Origin: Lindgomyces ingoldianus | Taxonomy: Eukaryota; Ascomycota; Dothideomycetes; Pleosporales; Lindgomycetaceae | Assembly (NCBI RefSeq): GCF_010093535.1 | Contig: NW_022985163.1 | Coordinates: 2,426,817-2,490,816 of the forward strand | Direction: 5' to 3' | DNA: 64,000 nt | Shown here: positions 11,241 to 23,070 of the stretch, piece after piece | Layout: each line of letters opens with the position of its first letter | Position numbering within the stretch: position 1 is the first letter of the stretch | The notes under the pieces: generated by a model | Told to the model about the DNA's origin: nothing | Databases searched by the model: none | Seen by the model: only the letters and a program-made list of their open reading frames with translations | Program-made: the position numbers and the translations under genes

Positions 11241-11575
11241 CCTGAAAAATAGCAAAAGGCAACCCTCCCGAAGGAGGCAATCTAAGCCCATGCTACTATA
11301 AGTAGTAGAGTTTACACTTATACAGTGGCGTGCAGATTTGGTTTCCGGTTTTTACAACCGATTTTGTTCTCAGGCCACGATCCTCATGGCAAGGAGGTTA
11401 CCTAGTCTGTGTTAGTGTATTACATAGATTGCCTCATAGTCAATTTGGATTTCCATATTCAACGTTCAGAAAGCAAAAACGAATTTGGCACGTGACTGTA
11501 GTAACAAGGTTGGGGGTGTTTTAGGCAGCAGCCATACCACAGTGGCTCTGAGCATCACTAGACAGTACACCTGAA

Positions 11576-11582
11576 TATAAAA
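11576..11582 (+). promoter_or_regulatory. TATA box of the 11650 hydrolase gene
   Basis: TATAAAA at 11576-11582, 68 bp before the ATG at 11650, followed by a pyrimidine-rich leader. Confidence 0.45.
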
Positions 11583-11649
11583 CGTGCTATCGCCTGATGA
11601 AGGCTTTTTCTATCTCCTGCTGTTTCCTTGATCCATCTCTCTGTGTGTG

Positions 11650-12767
11650 ATGTTTCTTCACACTCTTCGGCGGGCTGCAACGCGAAAATCAGCAATTAGC
11701 CCACTCAGACCATTCAGCCGACAGTGTAAGTAGATTCACAAGCTCTTTGATTCCTCAAACTATTATCACTGCACATCTTTTAATGATATTCAACAGCTAC
11801 CGTGCAGGTATCTTGGCACTTAAGCCAAATGGCTTCTACCTATGCCGGAACTAAATCATCTCCTCTCACAGCGGGATCTCATGCTTTTATTCTCCCCTGC
11901 AAACACAATTTGGGACACCATGTCTTAGGCTACCACATCAGCGGAAAAACATCCGGTCAGCCTATTTTCTACTTCCATGGCTGCCCTAGTTCCCGTCTCC
12001 AAGCCGATGACTTTCACAAGATTGGCGAAAAATTGAACCTCTGCGTAATTGGTGTCGACCGTCCGGGAATTGGTCTTTCAACTTTTCGACCTGGATACAC
12101 ACTTCTGGACTGGCCACAAGACATACAGAAGCTAGCAGCGTACCTTGGTTTCTCGGAATTTCGCGTGTTCGGGGGTAGTGGAGGAGGACCATATGCGCTG
12201 GCGTGCGCACGAGAGTTACCTGGAAACGTACTAAAGGGTACTGGAATCCTTGCAGGACTAGGGCCGCCTGAATCTGGTGTCAAGGGCCTTAGTTGGGAAA
12301 GGTGGTTCGGATTTATCGTCAATAGATGGCTGCCACGGTGGATGCTACATTTCGTTATTGAGAAAGGGCTTGGACGACACGCTCGTAATCCAGACCAGAC
12401 ACAGTGGAGAAGGTTTGTGATCGATGGGATGATCAGAAAAATGTGTTCTAAGGATCAAGCGCTTCTTGATGAGAAGGAGACGGAGCGAATGATAAGTGAT
12501 ATGAGGAACTGTTTAATAAGCGGCTCAGATGGATATGTTCTTGACGCAAAGACAATCCTCGGGCCGTGGCCATTTGACTTGAGAAGTGTCAAGGCAAAGG
12601 TACTGCTTTGGAACGGAACAGATGATACAGATACGCCCATTTATATGGCGAGATGGATGGCGAATCAATTGCCGAACGGGAGTCTCAGAGAGTTCCCTGG
12701 TGACACTCATTTCTCAATTTTCTTTTGCAGAGGTGAGGAAGTCCTGAAGGATCTAATCGAGATGTAA
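11650..12767 (+). CDS. Alpha/beta hydrolase with mitochondrial-like leader
   Basis: Two exons, 11650-11725 and 11797-12767, encode 348 residues. The 71-nt intron runs from GTAAGT to CAACAG and keeps phase. The N-terminus (MFLHTLRRAATRKSAISPL) is rich in Arg, Ser and Ala without acidic residues, as in mitochondrial presequences. An alternative Met at MASTYAG would give a form without it. The fold signature is clear: oxyanion-hole HG in YFHGCPSSR (about 84-92), VIGVDRPGIGLS, nucleophile elbow GGSGGGPYAL with Ser about 153, an acid region WNGTDDTDTP near the C-terminus and the catalytic His in GDTHFSI. The lip between elbow and acid has the Trp-rich form seen in fungal hydrolases of the AB_hydrolase_1 group. 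Substrate unknown. It stands alone between an AT-rich island and a long gene-free stretch. Confidence 0.88.
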
Positions 12768-15700
12768 CGGCTTACTGTAAATTACTACGGTTCTTGTATC
12801 TCTCTACTCTAGACAGAATTCGCACCTCTTCTTCTACACTACTCTACATAATGAGCAGCAAGTCACATGCTTCAAATATGTTTAAGGCCACAATTCTTTA
12901 CAGCTAGTGTGGAACATGAAGTTATATGATATACTTAGTAAGAGCTGTGAATTGATTCCAGGGCTACCCTTGCAATGCACTAACGCAATCTAGGAAATCC
13001 CCTTGCTATAAGGACCGTCCGCTGAGAGTAAATCGCTTGCAAAAACCAGAAACCAGTGCTGCACGCCACTGTACCACTGTTGTACCACTGAAAAAAATGA
13101 GGGGGGGAAGGAAATGGGAGGCTTTCCTTCCTGAAAGAATCTCTAAATTGCAAATATTATATGAGCAATAATCCGAAAAACAAATGCTTTGTTCAGGTTC
13201 CGTTTCGGTGAAATAACGCGCGTTGTGGGGTGATATAACGCTAACAGTGGGCTGTGGAGGGTTCCTGTGACCTTGGTGGTGTATTTCATGTGATTCTGGC
13301 TAGCTTACATTTCTGGCGCAATAGGAACTTGTTCTGCTCGAAGTTGTGAAGTCTAGAAGTGGGGTGGTTAGGCATTTTCGAGAACCCCTTGGCTCCCCCA
13401 AGACAACCCTCTCGACACAGCAATGAGTATTGGAATAGACATTAAAGAAAATATACGAACAAGGACTTAATAAAACATTTCAGGAAGGTGGTGAGTCGTC
13501 CTCTACGTCTCGAAGCTGGTAGACAGCTGCTCAGCAGCATGTAGCTCTGCCAGACACATAGAAACGTAAATTCAGGGGCAACCCCTAGAAACTTAGTTGC
13601 TAGCGCAATGGGAAAGTGCATTTTGTGGTAATTAAAATGTGCTCAAATAGCTAGCAGGAAGGGTCCTCTGAAGGACCATCCGGGTACACCATTATACGTT
13701 GCGGTTGTGACATTTACCACCCAGTTCCCAGGCAAATCTCTTTAAGTATATGCACAGCGCAGTCAGAGATTGCATGCACAAGACGACTTCCGCCTATCAG
13801 GGCGATGCATGTAATACCACGGCCGCTCCAGAGTCTTCGAAGGGGTGAGCCAATCCGATGCATCACCATAATTCCACACCATGAGTATGACTTCTCATGC
13901 ACAAGTTCGTCATGCAGCATCCAGGTAGTGGTACAGCAGTGCGTCCATTGTAAAGACAGCATCCCAGAGAGTTCAAGAATTCCAGAATGTGACTTCGATG
14001 CATCCAGAGTTCGAAAGTGGCTGCCAAAATAATTCCAAATTTGATATCGAGACACCCCTAAATGGCAACAGACAGCACTCTAGATAGCGTGCTACCACGG
14101 GTAGCTCAAGGAGCCCAGAGTGGCCTCCAACAGAGTTGATTTTTACGTGGTACACCAGACGGTGTGAGTATTTCACATTACCAGCGCGTGAAGTTCCACT
14201 AAGTTACTGCACAATGCCATCTGGAATGCACGAATTGAGTTTATCATCGCCCCTGTAGGATTCATGGGCGTTTCGGGGTACACCGGCGGCATTGAGGGCT
14301 ATGGCATAAGTGTGGGTGTCAAAGGGTGGTCTACAAGCTTCCCCGCAGGTTGCAGAGCACACTTGAAGGTTGGAAGGTTCCGTCAAAAGCTGCGAAGCTT
14401 TGTTGCAACCTGAAAAGGCTTTATCAAAGCTTGTAGGCAGCTTCGAAATAGTCCGCCATTAGCCTGTGTTACTGTACGGCGCCGGACTGCCTGTGGAAGT
14501 CTACAGATGCCGTTAGGGTTTGTGGAGTTGCAAAGTGATGTGGATGACCTTAGGCGCTGGTGGTCGTCGCCCTCCTGTCCTGATTTGGTGTTCTGTCGCT
14601 GCAAAGTGTAATTGTGACTACGACTCTGTGCACTAGACCACAACCACCACGACAACCACCAAGAGACAACAACCTTCCTTGCGGATATCCTATTCAGGGC
14701 TGCAACAAGGAGCAGGCAGAAGGTATTTGCGCGATTACCTACCACCTTACTCTTTCAAGGGGTATCACAGGGTCAGCGGTGAAGAACTCTCAGGTACTCG
14801 AAAGTCGGCCATACTCTAAAGCATCTCCCACCCCAGGGAAGCGGCGACGCTGCTAGCCTTCAGCAAGGACGGCATCCTCACGTCGGCTATCCTCTTCGGC
14901 GAAGACTGAAGCTGAGGGCAACTACACAGAGATGCATCTAACTCCAAGGACTCTAGACTTTCCATCACTGACCGCCTGACCCCTTCCGCGAGCTACGACT
15001 GCCAACGTGAGCGACGAGGCCTACTACATGCAGAAGTGCACACGTCGTTTCTATCATTGGCTTGAGGGTACCAAGACCTTGTATCCGACCTTCAAAGCTT
15101 CATCCAGACATTGAAGATCCATTGCACCTCCACGTCGGCTGCTTCTAGCGCCCCATGAGAGACAGCGGGCATCACGAGCGACCAGGTCCCCGGCATCCAG
15201 AAGCGCACACAACCTTCGATTCATTTGCTTGGCGGGGTCGAGGACCATTATAAGCCTCAGAGGTAGGCCAGACATCGCAGGTCCATTTGCAACCTCGGCG
15301 GCGACTGCTACAGGACTCCCCGGCGAGAGACAAAAAAAGACGGGTGAGGCGCATCCTCCATCTCATCACGAACCCATGAGAAGCCGACAAGCCAAGTGCA
15401 ATGAAGCTTCCAGACCTGAAGGTTTGCTGGCGTCGCATTTGTTCGAGGGTGCGCCCGGACTTGACTCGAGCGACCGTCTTGACCAGAGCCCAGCCATCCA
15501 TCGAGTTTGAGGCTCGGCTGACGCTCAACCAAGACAAAGGAGAACATCCTAGTCAAGGTAGGTAAAGAACATTGTTCTGTAGTCGTCGCAACGGCTAGCA
15601 CTAACAAGGCGAGCTAGTATAGCTGCGCGATGGTAAAAGGCTTCCCGAGACGGTGCACAATGACCACCCTAGGACAGGCCATACAATGGACAACTCGCGT

Positions 15701-16107
15701 CTGGATCGGACCTTAGATGGGACGACTAGGAATCCCAATCCGGCCATTGCTAGACACGAAGCTTGGTTGCCAGTTTATATAGTCCAACAGCAAGATGCTT
15801 CCATGGAGCGACACACCGCATGCATGGGAGGGGGGGAATGGTTTGCGCTACCTTCGCCAAGGCTCTTTCTCGAGGACTAATCTCACATAGTGGTTGTGAG
15901 CATCATAACCGGCAATAATGGCTGGAGGAGGGCAGAGCCTGATGTTGGCTTTCAGTGCGCCTATCTCGCTCGCGCAGTAAGTTTGGCAGCTCCGTTGCGG
16001 AATAGCACTTGCTAACTTCTTATTTCCTAGTGCAAGCCAGATTACCGACCGCTAGGATGAACGACTAAATCCCTTGTCATATGTGCAAAAGATCTGGGTC
16101 GAATTTG
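12768..16107. other. 3.3 kb without a supportable gene
   Basis: Frames of 60-120 codons occur on both strands at 13.7-14.1, 14.4-14.9 and 15.1-15.6 kb, but opposite-strand frames overlap fully, none shows a family motif, and no splice chain extends them. I treat the stretch as non-coding or degraded. Confidence 0.5.
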
Positions 16108-16470
16108 TGTGAAAGACTTCTCTGACATTGGCGGGCTTGTGCCACCAAAATGCGATATCGCTCCACTACCTGCATCGATCGAACCGGATACTAGGGACTT
16201 CGATAATAGCAGCAGGCCAGGCCATGAGTGTCTACACGTCTTCGTCGACCTGTACGAGAAATATGCTGTCCCGCTCATCTTCTACGACCAGATTGGCTGC
16301 GGCAAGTCCACTCACTTCCAAAAAGGGCGTATAAAGAGAAGTACTAGCACACCGAACTGTTCTGGGCTGAACCGGACATATGTGACATGGGCACATACAA
16401 AGTTATTGGCCAAGATCGTGGAAGAGTTGAACGCGAGTACAGAATAGTGGATCTCTATTCAGGAACAAAG
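16108..16470 (+). pseudogene. Decayed proline-iminopeptidase-like (S33) fragment
   Basis: An open stretch includes LHVFVDLYEKYAVPLIFYDQ followed by IGCGKSTHF, which matches the region after the HGGPG oxyanion loop in S33 proline iminopeptidase / amino-acid-amide hydrolase proteins (DLYEKYGIPVIFYDQIGCGKST). The preceding SSRPGHECLHV looks like a damaged HGGPG segment. After about 16320 the homology continues only in another frame (ELFWAEPDICDMG), with stops, and the Gly-x-Ser-x-Gly elbow reads GQDRGR, so the nucleophile Ser is gone. Remote traces may extend to about 16620. A dead gene copy. Confidence 0.6.
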
Positions 16471-18801
16471 ACCGCAACGAGAAATCCGCGTACCCAACTA
16501 TGCCAACCTTCGGAATGGTAATGTGGATAATTGATGGCTTCAGGTCTGAGGCGTTGACGGAAGCAAGGTTCGACAACCTGGCGTCTTCGAGAATCCCGAG
16601 TTTAAGTCGAAAGTTCTAGCATATCAGTAATCCGTAAAGGTCGGGAGCGATGCAAAATGCAAGGAATTGTCGGTGGCATTTGCAACAAGCGACACGAGGA
16701 TCCGAAATCATTGTAGCCAAACAATTCCATCCCGAAGCGTGCTGAGAAGCTATCACTAGGCATTCGAGTGGATATCTCGATCCAAGAACGAAACAGTCCC
16801 ACCCACAATGGCTCTATATCAAAGGCAGAGTCCGTAATCAAGTCTTGTACAGTTCTTCAACTAGAGCGTGGGTCCAAGTCAAGGGCGACCAATCGTCAGC
16901 CGGCATTGAGGTATCGAAGAGGAAGTCGTCTTCAGTGATATCGCGAGAGTTCCTGGGTGGTCGGACAAGTTAGGTAGGTGTGATCTTTAGATCACGTCTT
17001 CAGACGCCCCTTGAGTTGTATGGAACGGTTGTTGAAATTGCTCCGCACAGTCCCCAACTCTGGTCCTCACAGTGACTCCCTTTAGTCCGCTGAGGCGATA
17101 CGCTGAAGTCACTAAGAGCCTATTGGCAATTCTGGAATTCGATCCTCTAGATCGGATGCCCCAATGCCATACTGAGCCTCAAAAAGCGGCATTGAGAGCC
17201 AAGAACGGCAATTCCAAATACTAGCCAGCCATGACGAACATATCGCAACATTGCGCATCACAGTTCTCTCTCCAGCTTCCGGATTTTCGGGACTCCAGGG
17301 CTCCAGTCTAGGATTCCCTAGTGGTTCCAGAATTCCAGGACTCCAAGGCAACAGGGTAATCTCTCCAGGTACGGAGCTATGACAGATACAGGTATTCCAA
17401 GGGCTTTCATGCTCCCTAAGATTGAGAAACTCTCGTAAAACAGTCAAGAAGAAGACAAAGACAGATGAGGCATTGGAAAGCAACGGCAAAGAAATGGCTG
17501 AAAGGACGCAAAGAGCATCGAGAGCTGTACAAACCTTATCAAATTGCCCTCTGCCCTAAAAGAAGTTGGTCTTTTCTAGGCAAAGGTATCGACAGCTTCA
17601 GCTCCAGAGCATTCGTAGGCTCTGTCATAGAAAGAGCTTCGCGACACGTAGTATCGACGTAGCTGCAGTTCCGAGCTCTAGAGTCTTAGTCATTAGTGCC
17701 GCTGGTGGAGGTTGATCTCCAACAAGATTTCAAGAAAGATTGATAGTGCTGAAGCCGAAGGCCGTGGATGATATCCGCACAGGTCAAGTATGACAGAGCC
17801 TAACTCGAAGAAGATGTAAAAACGGAAGCTCTCGGTGGTGCTCATACAGGTAAAGTATGCCGCTCCCCAATAAGGATGTAACAATGTCGACACATCTCGA
17901 ATCACAACATCGTACCCATGGCATCCAAGGAGCCTTCGATAGTCGTACCAAGCTCTTTGAGTCGCTGCTCTCGTTCTCAAGAGTGTCCGCCTCAGCTGTG
18001 TCTACACCATCTGGTTCAAAACATCTTCAGCTCAATCATTATATCCTCCCCATCATAGGGAAGACAATGATTCATTTATCGAATATGCTTGCCGGCTTAT
18101 TACAAAGGATTGAAGGGAGATCCATTGAGCGTGTTCGCCGTCCATGTCGAGGGCGTGCGGATCAATCCTCTCGTGCCAATCGTCGGTAGAGTAGTCAAGC
18201 TGCAGTAATGTGTCTTCGATGACGGACGCTGCGATGGTACGTCTTCGTCACGATACACATAGATCATACAATGCGGAAGATGAAGGGCACCCACCAATCG
18301 ATCTCTGGTTCCATACTGGCCGAGTCGAGGGGACTCACCAGCGTAGGATATCCCATCTTCACGAAAATACGCATCGTAGAGTTCTTGGGATGTTTGCGTT
18401 CCGAGTCAACCATCAGCAGAGAAGGAAGACTAGCGTTGAGTTGTTGTGTTACCATCTCGAAAGGCATTCAGCGCACCACATTCGCATTGGGTTCTAGTGC
18501 AAGGCTCTATGCCAGTATCGAGACTTCATTTCTTACGGCATTCCGTGTTCCGGTCGTTCCCTTATCTGCTGTGCCTCCGAGTTGGTACCGAAGACTAGAG
18601 AGGCGTCAGACCCCGTCTAGAACAGATCTCAGCTATCTGTTAGCAGAGCGTGATTTCATGCCAGGTCCCGGATGAGCTCACCCGGTCCAGAGAATACCTT
18701 GGCGGAGAACATCGTGCAATGCCACCCAACGAGCATCGTGTCCTCTTATTATCCGGGAATACAGCATTCCTCCGTTGCGGTCCACAGGAGCAGAGAAGGT
18801 T
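16471..18801. other. 2.3 kb without a supportable gene
   Basis: Nothing recognised beyond faint traces of the S33 relic up to about 16620. Around 17270-17340 there is a locally repetitive patch of CCAGGACTCCA-like and CCAGAATTCCAGG-like phrases, too short to class. Confidence 0.45.
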
Positions 18802-19092
18802 ATCGCCGCTGCCCAAAAATTTCGGTGTTCCGTAATTCAGAAACCCTTTCCGTCAAGATTAGAGATGCTGCTGTCGGTCTATGCTTGTTGTGAGGGCTCC
18901 ACGACCCATTGTCAAGGACAGAACGAAATCACCGCTGCTCAAATACATCCACCAACGCTGAGGTGTGCTTTATTCGGAAGTCTATCCTTCAAGAATAGGG
19001 AGGCTGCTGTCGGTCCATGAATGGTGTGAAGGCCCGCTGGGCCAGTTTCAACCACGGAGAGCGATCACCGCTGCTCGAAGATGATCGCCACT
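18802..19092 (+). repeat. Imperfect tandem repeat, about 126-135 bp unit
   Basis: The phrase ATCRCCGCTGCYC recurs at 18802, 18928 and 19063, with a shortened ATCGCCACTGCTC at 19084. Between the first two pairs the shared order is: the phrase, then a CAAGAnTAGnGAnGCTGCTGTCGGTC block (about 18854 and 18989), then a TGTGAGGGCTCC / TGTGAAGGCCCG block. The copies differ by substitutions and small indels. No coding frame runs through the array. Confidence 0.6.
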
Positions 19093-22000
19093 GCTCGAAG
19101 ACCTTCGCCGCAGCTAAGAGGGAATGTCTGCATTTTGGAAGAGCCCTCATTCAACCCGAGATTGTTGTAGGTTGGCCCATGTCTGTGTAAGGGCTCGCCA
19201 GCGCGTTGTCGTCGCGCTGCGACGTCCTTCGAAAATTCGCGTCAAATGCTCCAAAACGAATGTCCAGAGAGCAAACCTATGAGCACCGGCAATTGAGGCT
19301 GAAGAGGATATTTTACTTGTGCTCTGTGTCTCACTGCTGTTGCGCTGCTTCATCTGTAGTGTTCGACGTGTGGAGAGGGCCTGCTGGAGAAGATCGGCGA
19401 AATTTGTACAGAATAGCGCAAAGGCTACCCTATCAACCACGAGGGCCTATGTCAGCTTACTTGGTCTCTTCCGCAGTCAGGAGCGACTATACGTACCATG
19501 TGTAGCTTCTGTTTAGGCAAGAGACGTGCGCTGCTGTGTGTGTTACAGGAAGAGTGTTGCAATGTAATCCGAGCAACCTTTCTTCGGTGGCAGGCAGTCG
19601 CCCACGCGTCTGTACGGAAAAGGTGTTACTCGCGAGAGGAGTCTTTGAGCGGGAGATTAAACTGCCCTAGAGTATGATGCCCTTTCAAGGGGGTGTTCGT
19701 TGTAAATCCCGTCGCTATCTGATTGACGTTCAATCGGGAGTCCACAAAGGAAGATGCCTCCGCCGTCGCGCCAAAGACGTTAAGGACTGCATCGTGCTAG
19801 GCAGAAGCAGTACAAGGATCGATGATAGCATCTACAGAAGATCCAGAGTGAAAGAGGTATTGTTGTCGAAATCGACCGGCGATGGGGCGTTGGAGGGGGT
19901 CCATATCCCACGCAGAAGCTGAAGGGCTGCATGTCTTGGCGCCTCCCAACGGACCACTGCATTCCTCCAGCACATTCCGGGAGCGGGCATAGTAGCTTGA
20001 GGCTTCGTCATGGATCTAAATCTGTATGCACAACACCTAGAGGATTTGGGCCTCTACGTAGGACTCTTAAGCACAAGATCGCCGTGGTCTGTCGTCCACA
20101 GAGGCGTCTTGACTCCAGCGGGCATTCACCGGCACAAGGCAAACCAACACCACAATTCACATCTTGTTTGCTGGTTTGCATGGCATCTGTAGACTCTTAG
20201 ATCGCATCCTCGCAATTTTCGGTCTGTGTAGAAAGTACTTGTCGAGAAGCAGGCGTTCGAGATGTTCAACTCAGGAGTTGCAACATCAAACTGCTATTCC
20301 AGCACTCTGAGGCCGGTACCCTCCTCAAATCAGTGCATCTGGGCGCTGTAGGCATCCAAGGATCGTGAACTGCGCATTTCTATCTAAAATCGGTGGGACA
20401 AGTACCGCAAGGGGTGGGGACAATGCAGGCTTCAGATGATTGCGCGTTAGCCTCTAGTTGACCCAGAGCCCCCAGAAGCATGTGTGCACCGATACATGAT
20501 GAGATCCGATAAATATCACGAAGGAGAGGTGATCTTGAAAGTTGAACGACGCTTGTGTCTTTGCTAAAACGGCCCGGACTGATGCCAACATGGCAAGTGC
20601 CATCCATGGATATCAAACCCCAGCCATCTCAATAAGCGACAAACCCAAATTTACCATCCTCAAGCCCACACAAATCCATCATCCCACATCAACATGCACA
20701 ATTAATAGCTGGATAATATGCAGGAACCTCGAAGCGTGTAAGATATTCAGTCAAATACAGGATGGATCCAGAAGCACAAACTGTATCTAAGAAGAGCACC
20801 AATCCAGGGGTTAGTACAGTATCACAACAAGAATATCCTCCCATGGACGTCAACCCTATCCTTCTACTCTTCAAGGCTTTCATAAAGCAAACTTAGGAGC
20901 TGAGCCATTGTCTATAGATCCCGGCAGAGCTACAAACTATGATAATCATTCACTTGGGTCCAGCAAGTGTCTGAAACCTCAACCACTCCTCTCTCCAGCC
21001 GCGCGACCTTTATGGGCGCATTATGAGGCACAGACCCATCACGATGGATTCAGATGCAAGGCCAGATGGATGTTATAACCCGAGAGATGTACTGACTGAC
21101 CTCTCCCCCTATCCTGCAACACATTCAAACCTCTTCGCCCTCTTCCCCAATCTGGACTCCGGCCGCATTGTTCTTTGACTTTGTGTGATGGTGATTCAAG
21201 GATGCAGGCAACACCTTCAAGGATCTGTCAGTAATTTTCTGATCGACTCCTTTGTTCTTATTTACCCGACTGGTGCTAAGTTGCACCCACTTACCCCTCC
21301 ACTGCAATCTGGATGTCGACCAGATCGTCCGCACTTCACACGTGGGATATGCCTGGGTGGATTTGAATATTTGGGCAGCATCAAGCTGTAAGGCCTATGA
21401 GTGGAGATTCAGAAGATTGATGGTTTATTGATAATTGCCGCTCCCGGCCTCGGCAACCTCCTTAAACCGTCGATCACTAGGGCTCTAGCCGAAGAAGACC
21501 AGGCCTTCCTAGCTTTGGCCTGTAGGCTTGGGCTCCATGGCGGTGGTGTTTGGCGGACCCACGGTGGATGCAGTGCCAACTATTCTCTTCTTCTCCGTCT
21601 CCCGAAGCAGATGTTACCCGGGACACTACGGGGATGCAGAGGCAGATTTACCCACATGTATGTCAGCGTACAACCAAGACAGCCATTTACATGGATGCTT
21701 GACACTCCGATAAAGCGAAAAGCGTAAAGGTTGTTAGTATAAGACGCCATTTTAGTCTCCCATTTCACATTGTCCGAATCGATATGCGATTTCCTCAGCG
21801 TTTAGCAAGACGGAACTTCAACAAAACACGGCGAGTTGTTACTCCGATCTAGGTCATCATCCCCGATTGGAGCAGGACGTGAATGGGGGTTTGTTAGCGA
21901 AGGCCCAAAGTTTCTGGAACACATACCTTAAACCCTCTTCCAACGAACCCTACACGGCAGTGAACCCATATCACCCAAAGGCAATCCCACTATCCCCACC

Positions 22001-22600
22001 CCTCCGAAATGGGATGTCACTGCCAAACGAACAAACAACCAAAGGACGTTAGTGCTGCTCTGGCCATTCAGGAACAGGGATACTTAGCTGTACGTTCGTT
22101 TGATCCGGTATTGGAATTATTGGACTGTGGCCACAAACTGCATCCCTGCCGCCTTGCCCTTGCCCTCTCCAAAGACATGGAAGTATGATCTTGGCTCTGT
22201 AAAGCTAGTATGTACTTTCGGGGGCTCAATCTTAGACTCTAGTTCCAATACAATGACCATGGGCCTAGGTCACCTCATTCAGAAGGGTCCTTACTCACCG
22301 CATGCATGGTTGATATAGCAGCCTATGCATGCCTTTGCTTGACCAGAAGCTGTTGGGATGAAGGGTCGAAAGAGGAAGGAAAAAGTGGAGATGCTTCAAT
22401 AGGAGAATCAATATGGATAGGAGGGCAGCATGTTATGACGAGAAGAAGTCACTAGAACGAATGTCAGCAAGGCCTGCAGCAAGAGTTAGGAGTACTTAAC
22501 CAGAGCATGCAAGATCTGTCGAAGAAAGAGCTGGATTAAGAAATACCTGAGGCACTCTAGAGTGCCAATAACTGCTTCCATCAACAGTCCATTTAGTATG
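19093..22600. other. 3.5 kb without a supportable gene
   Basis: Scattered short frames on both strands with no motif, signal peptide or coherent exon chain. No tRNA or transposon terminus seen. Confidence 0.45.
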
Positions 22601-23070
22601 CACACCGATGACTGGATATGGGGAATGAAGTTTTCGGGCAGCACTCTCCGCAGTCTTCAGAACAACCCTATGCGGAAGGCACAAACCCTATTCAGCCCCA
22701 CTCCTCCAACCTAACGCCACCACCAACGATGAGGCCACCTGTTTCGAGCATAGTGTCCACTTCTTTCAACGGTGCCTACTGCGCAACCAAAACCACAAGC
22801 CGAAGCCGGGTCATGTACCACGTCTCGGAACCGAATCTAGAACGATTGATCTTGGACTGTTTGCCTTGTCCGATGACCCTGGATCCAGGTCAACTGATAC
22901 CATTCAGTCCATTTGCACTCAAAAGACGTAGAGCGCTGACGCGTGTTTGAGGGCGGTGGTGTACGACTGTCATCTACTAGGGATATACACCAATGACTCG
23001 ACATGGAGAATGAAGTCCTCGGGTCGCACTCTGTACAATCTTCAGGAAGCACAAAGCACAAACCATATGC
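22601..23070. repeat. Diverged direct duplication, copies about 385 bp apart
   Basis: About 85 bp starting at 22602 (ACACCGATGACTGGATATGG) recurs from 22987 (ACACCAATGACTCGACATGG), followed in both by GAATGAAGT, GGGnnGCACTCT and a CTTCAG block. Read on the minus strand, copy 1 gives an open frame (ARKLHSPYPVIGVHTKWTVDG) and copy 2 gives the same frame altered and stopped (TRGLHSPCRVIGVYP). This suggests a duplicated coding segment, one copy more damaged. I do not recognise the protein. Confidence 0.55.

Noticed and set aside
14383..14745. Minus-strand 120-codon frame
   Set aside because: Fully overlapped by an opposite-strand frame; residue order looks random.
17270..17345. Locally repetitive CCAGGACTCCA-like phrases
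   Set aside because: Too short and irregular to define a repeat unit.
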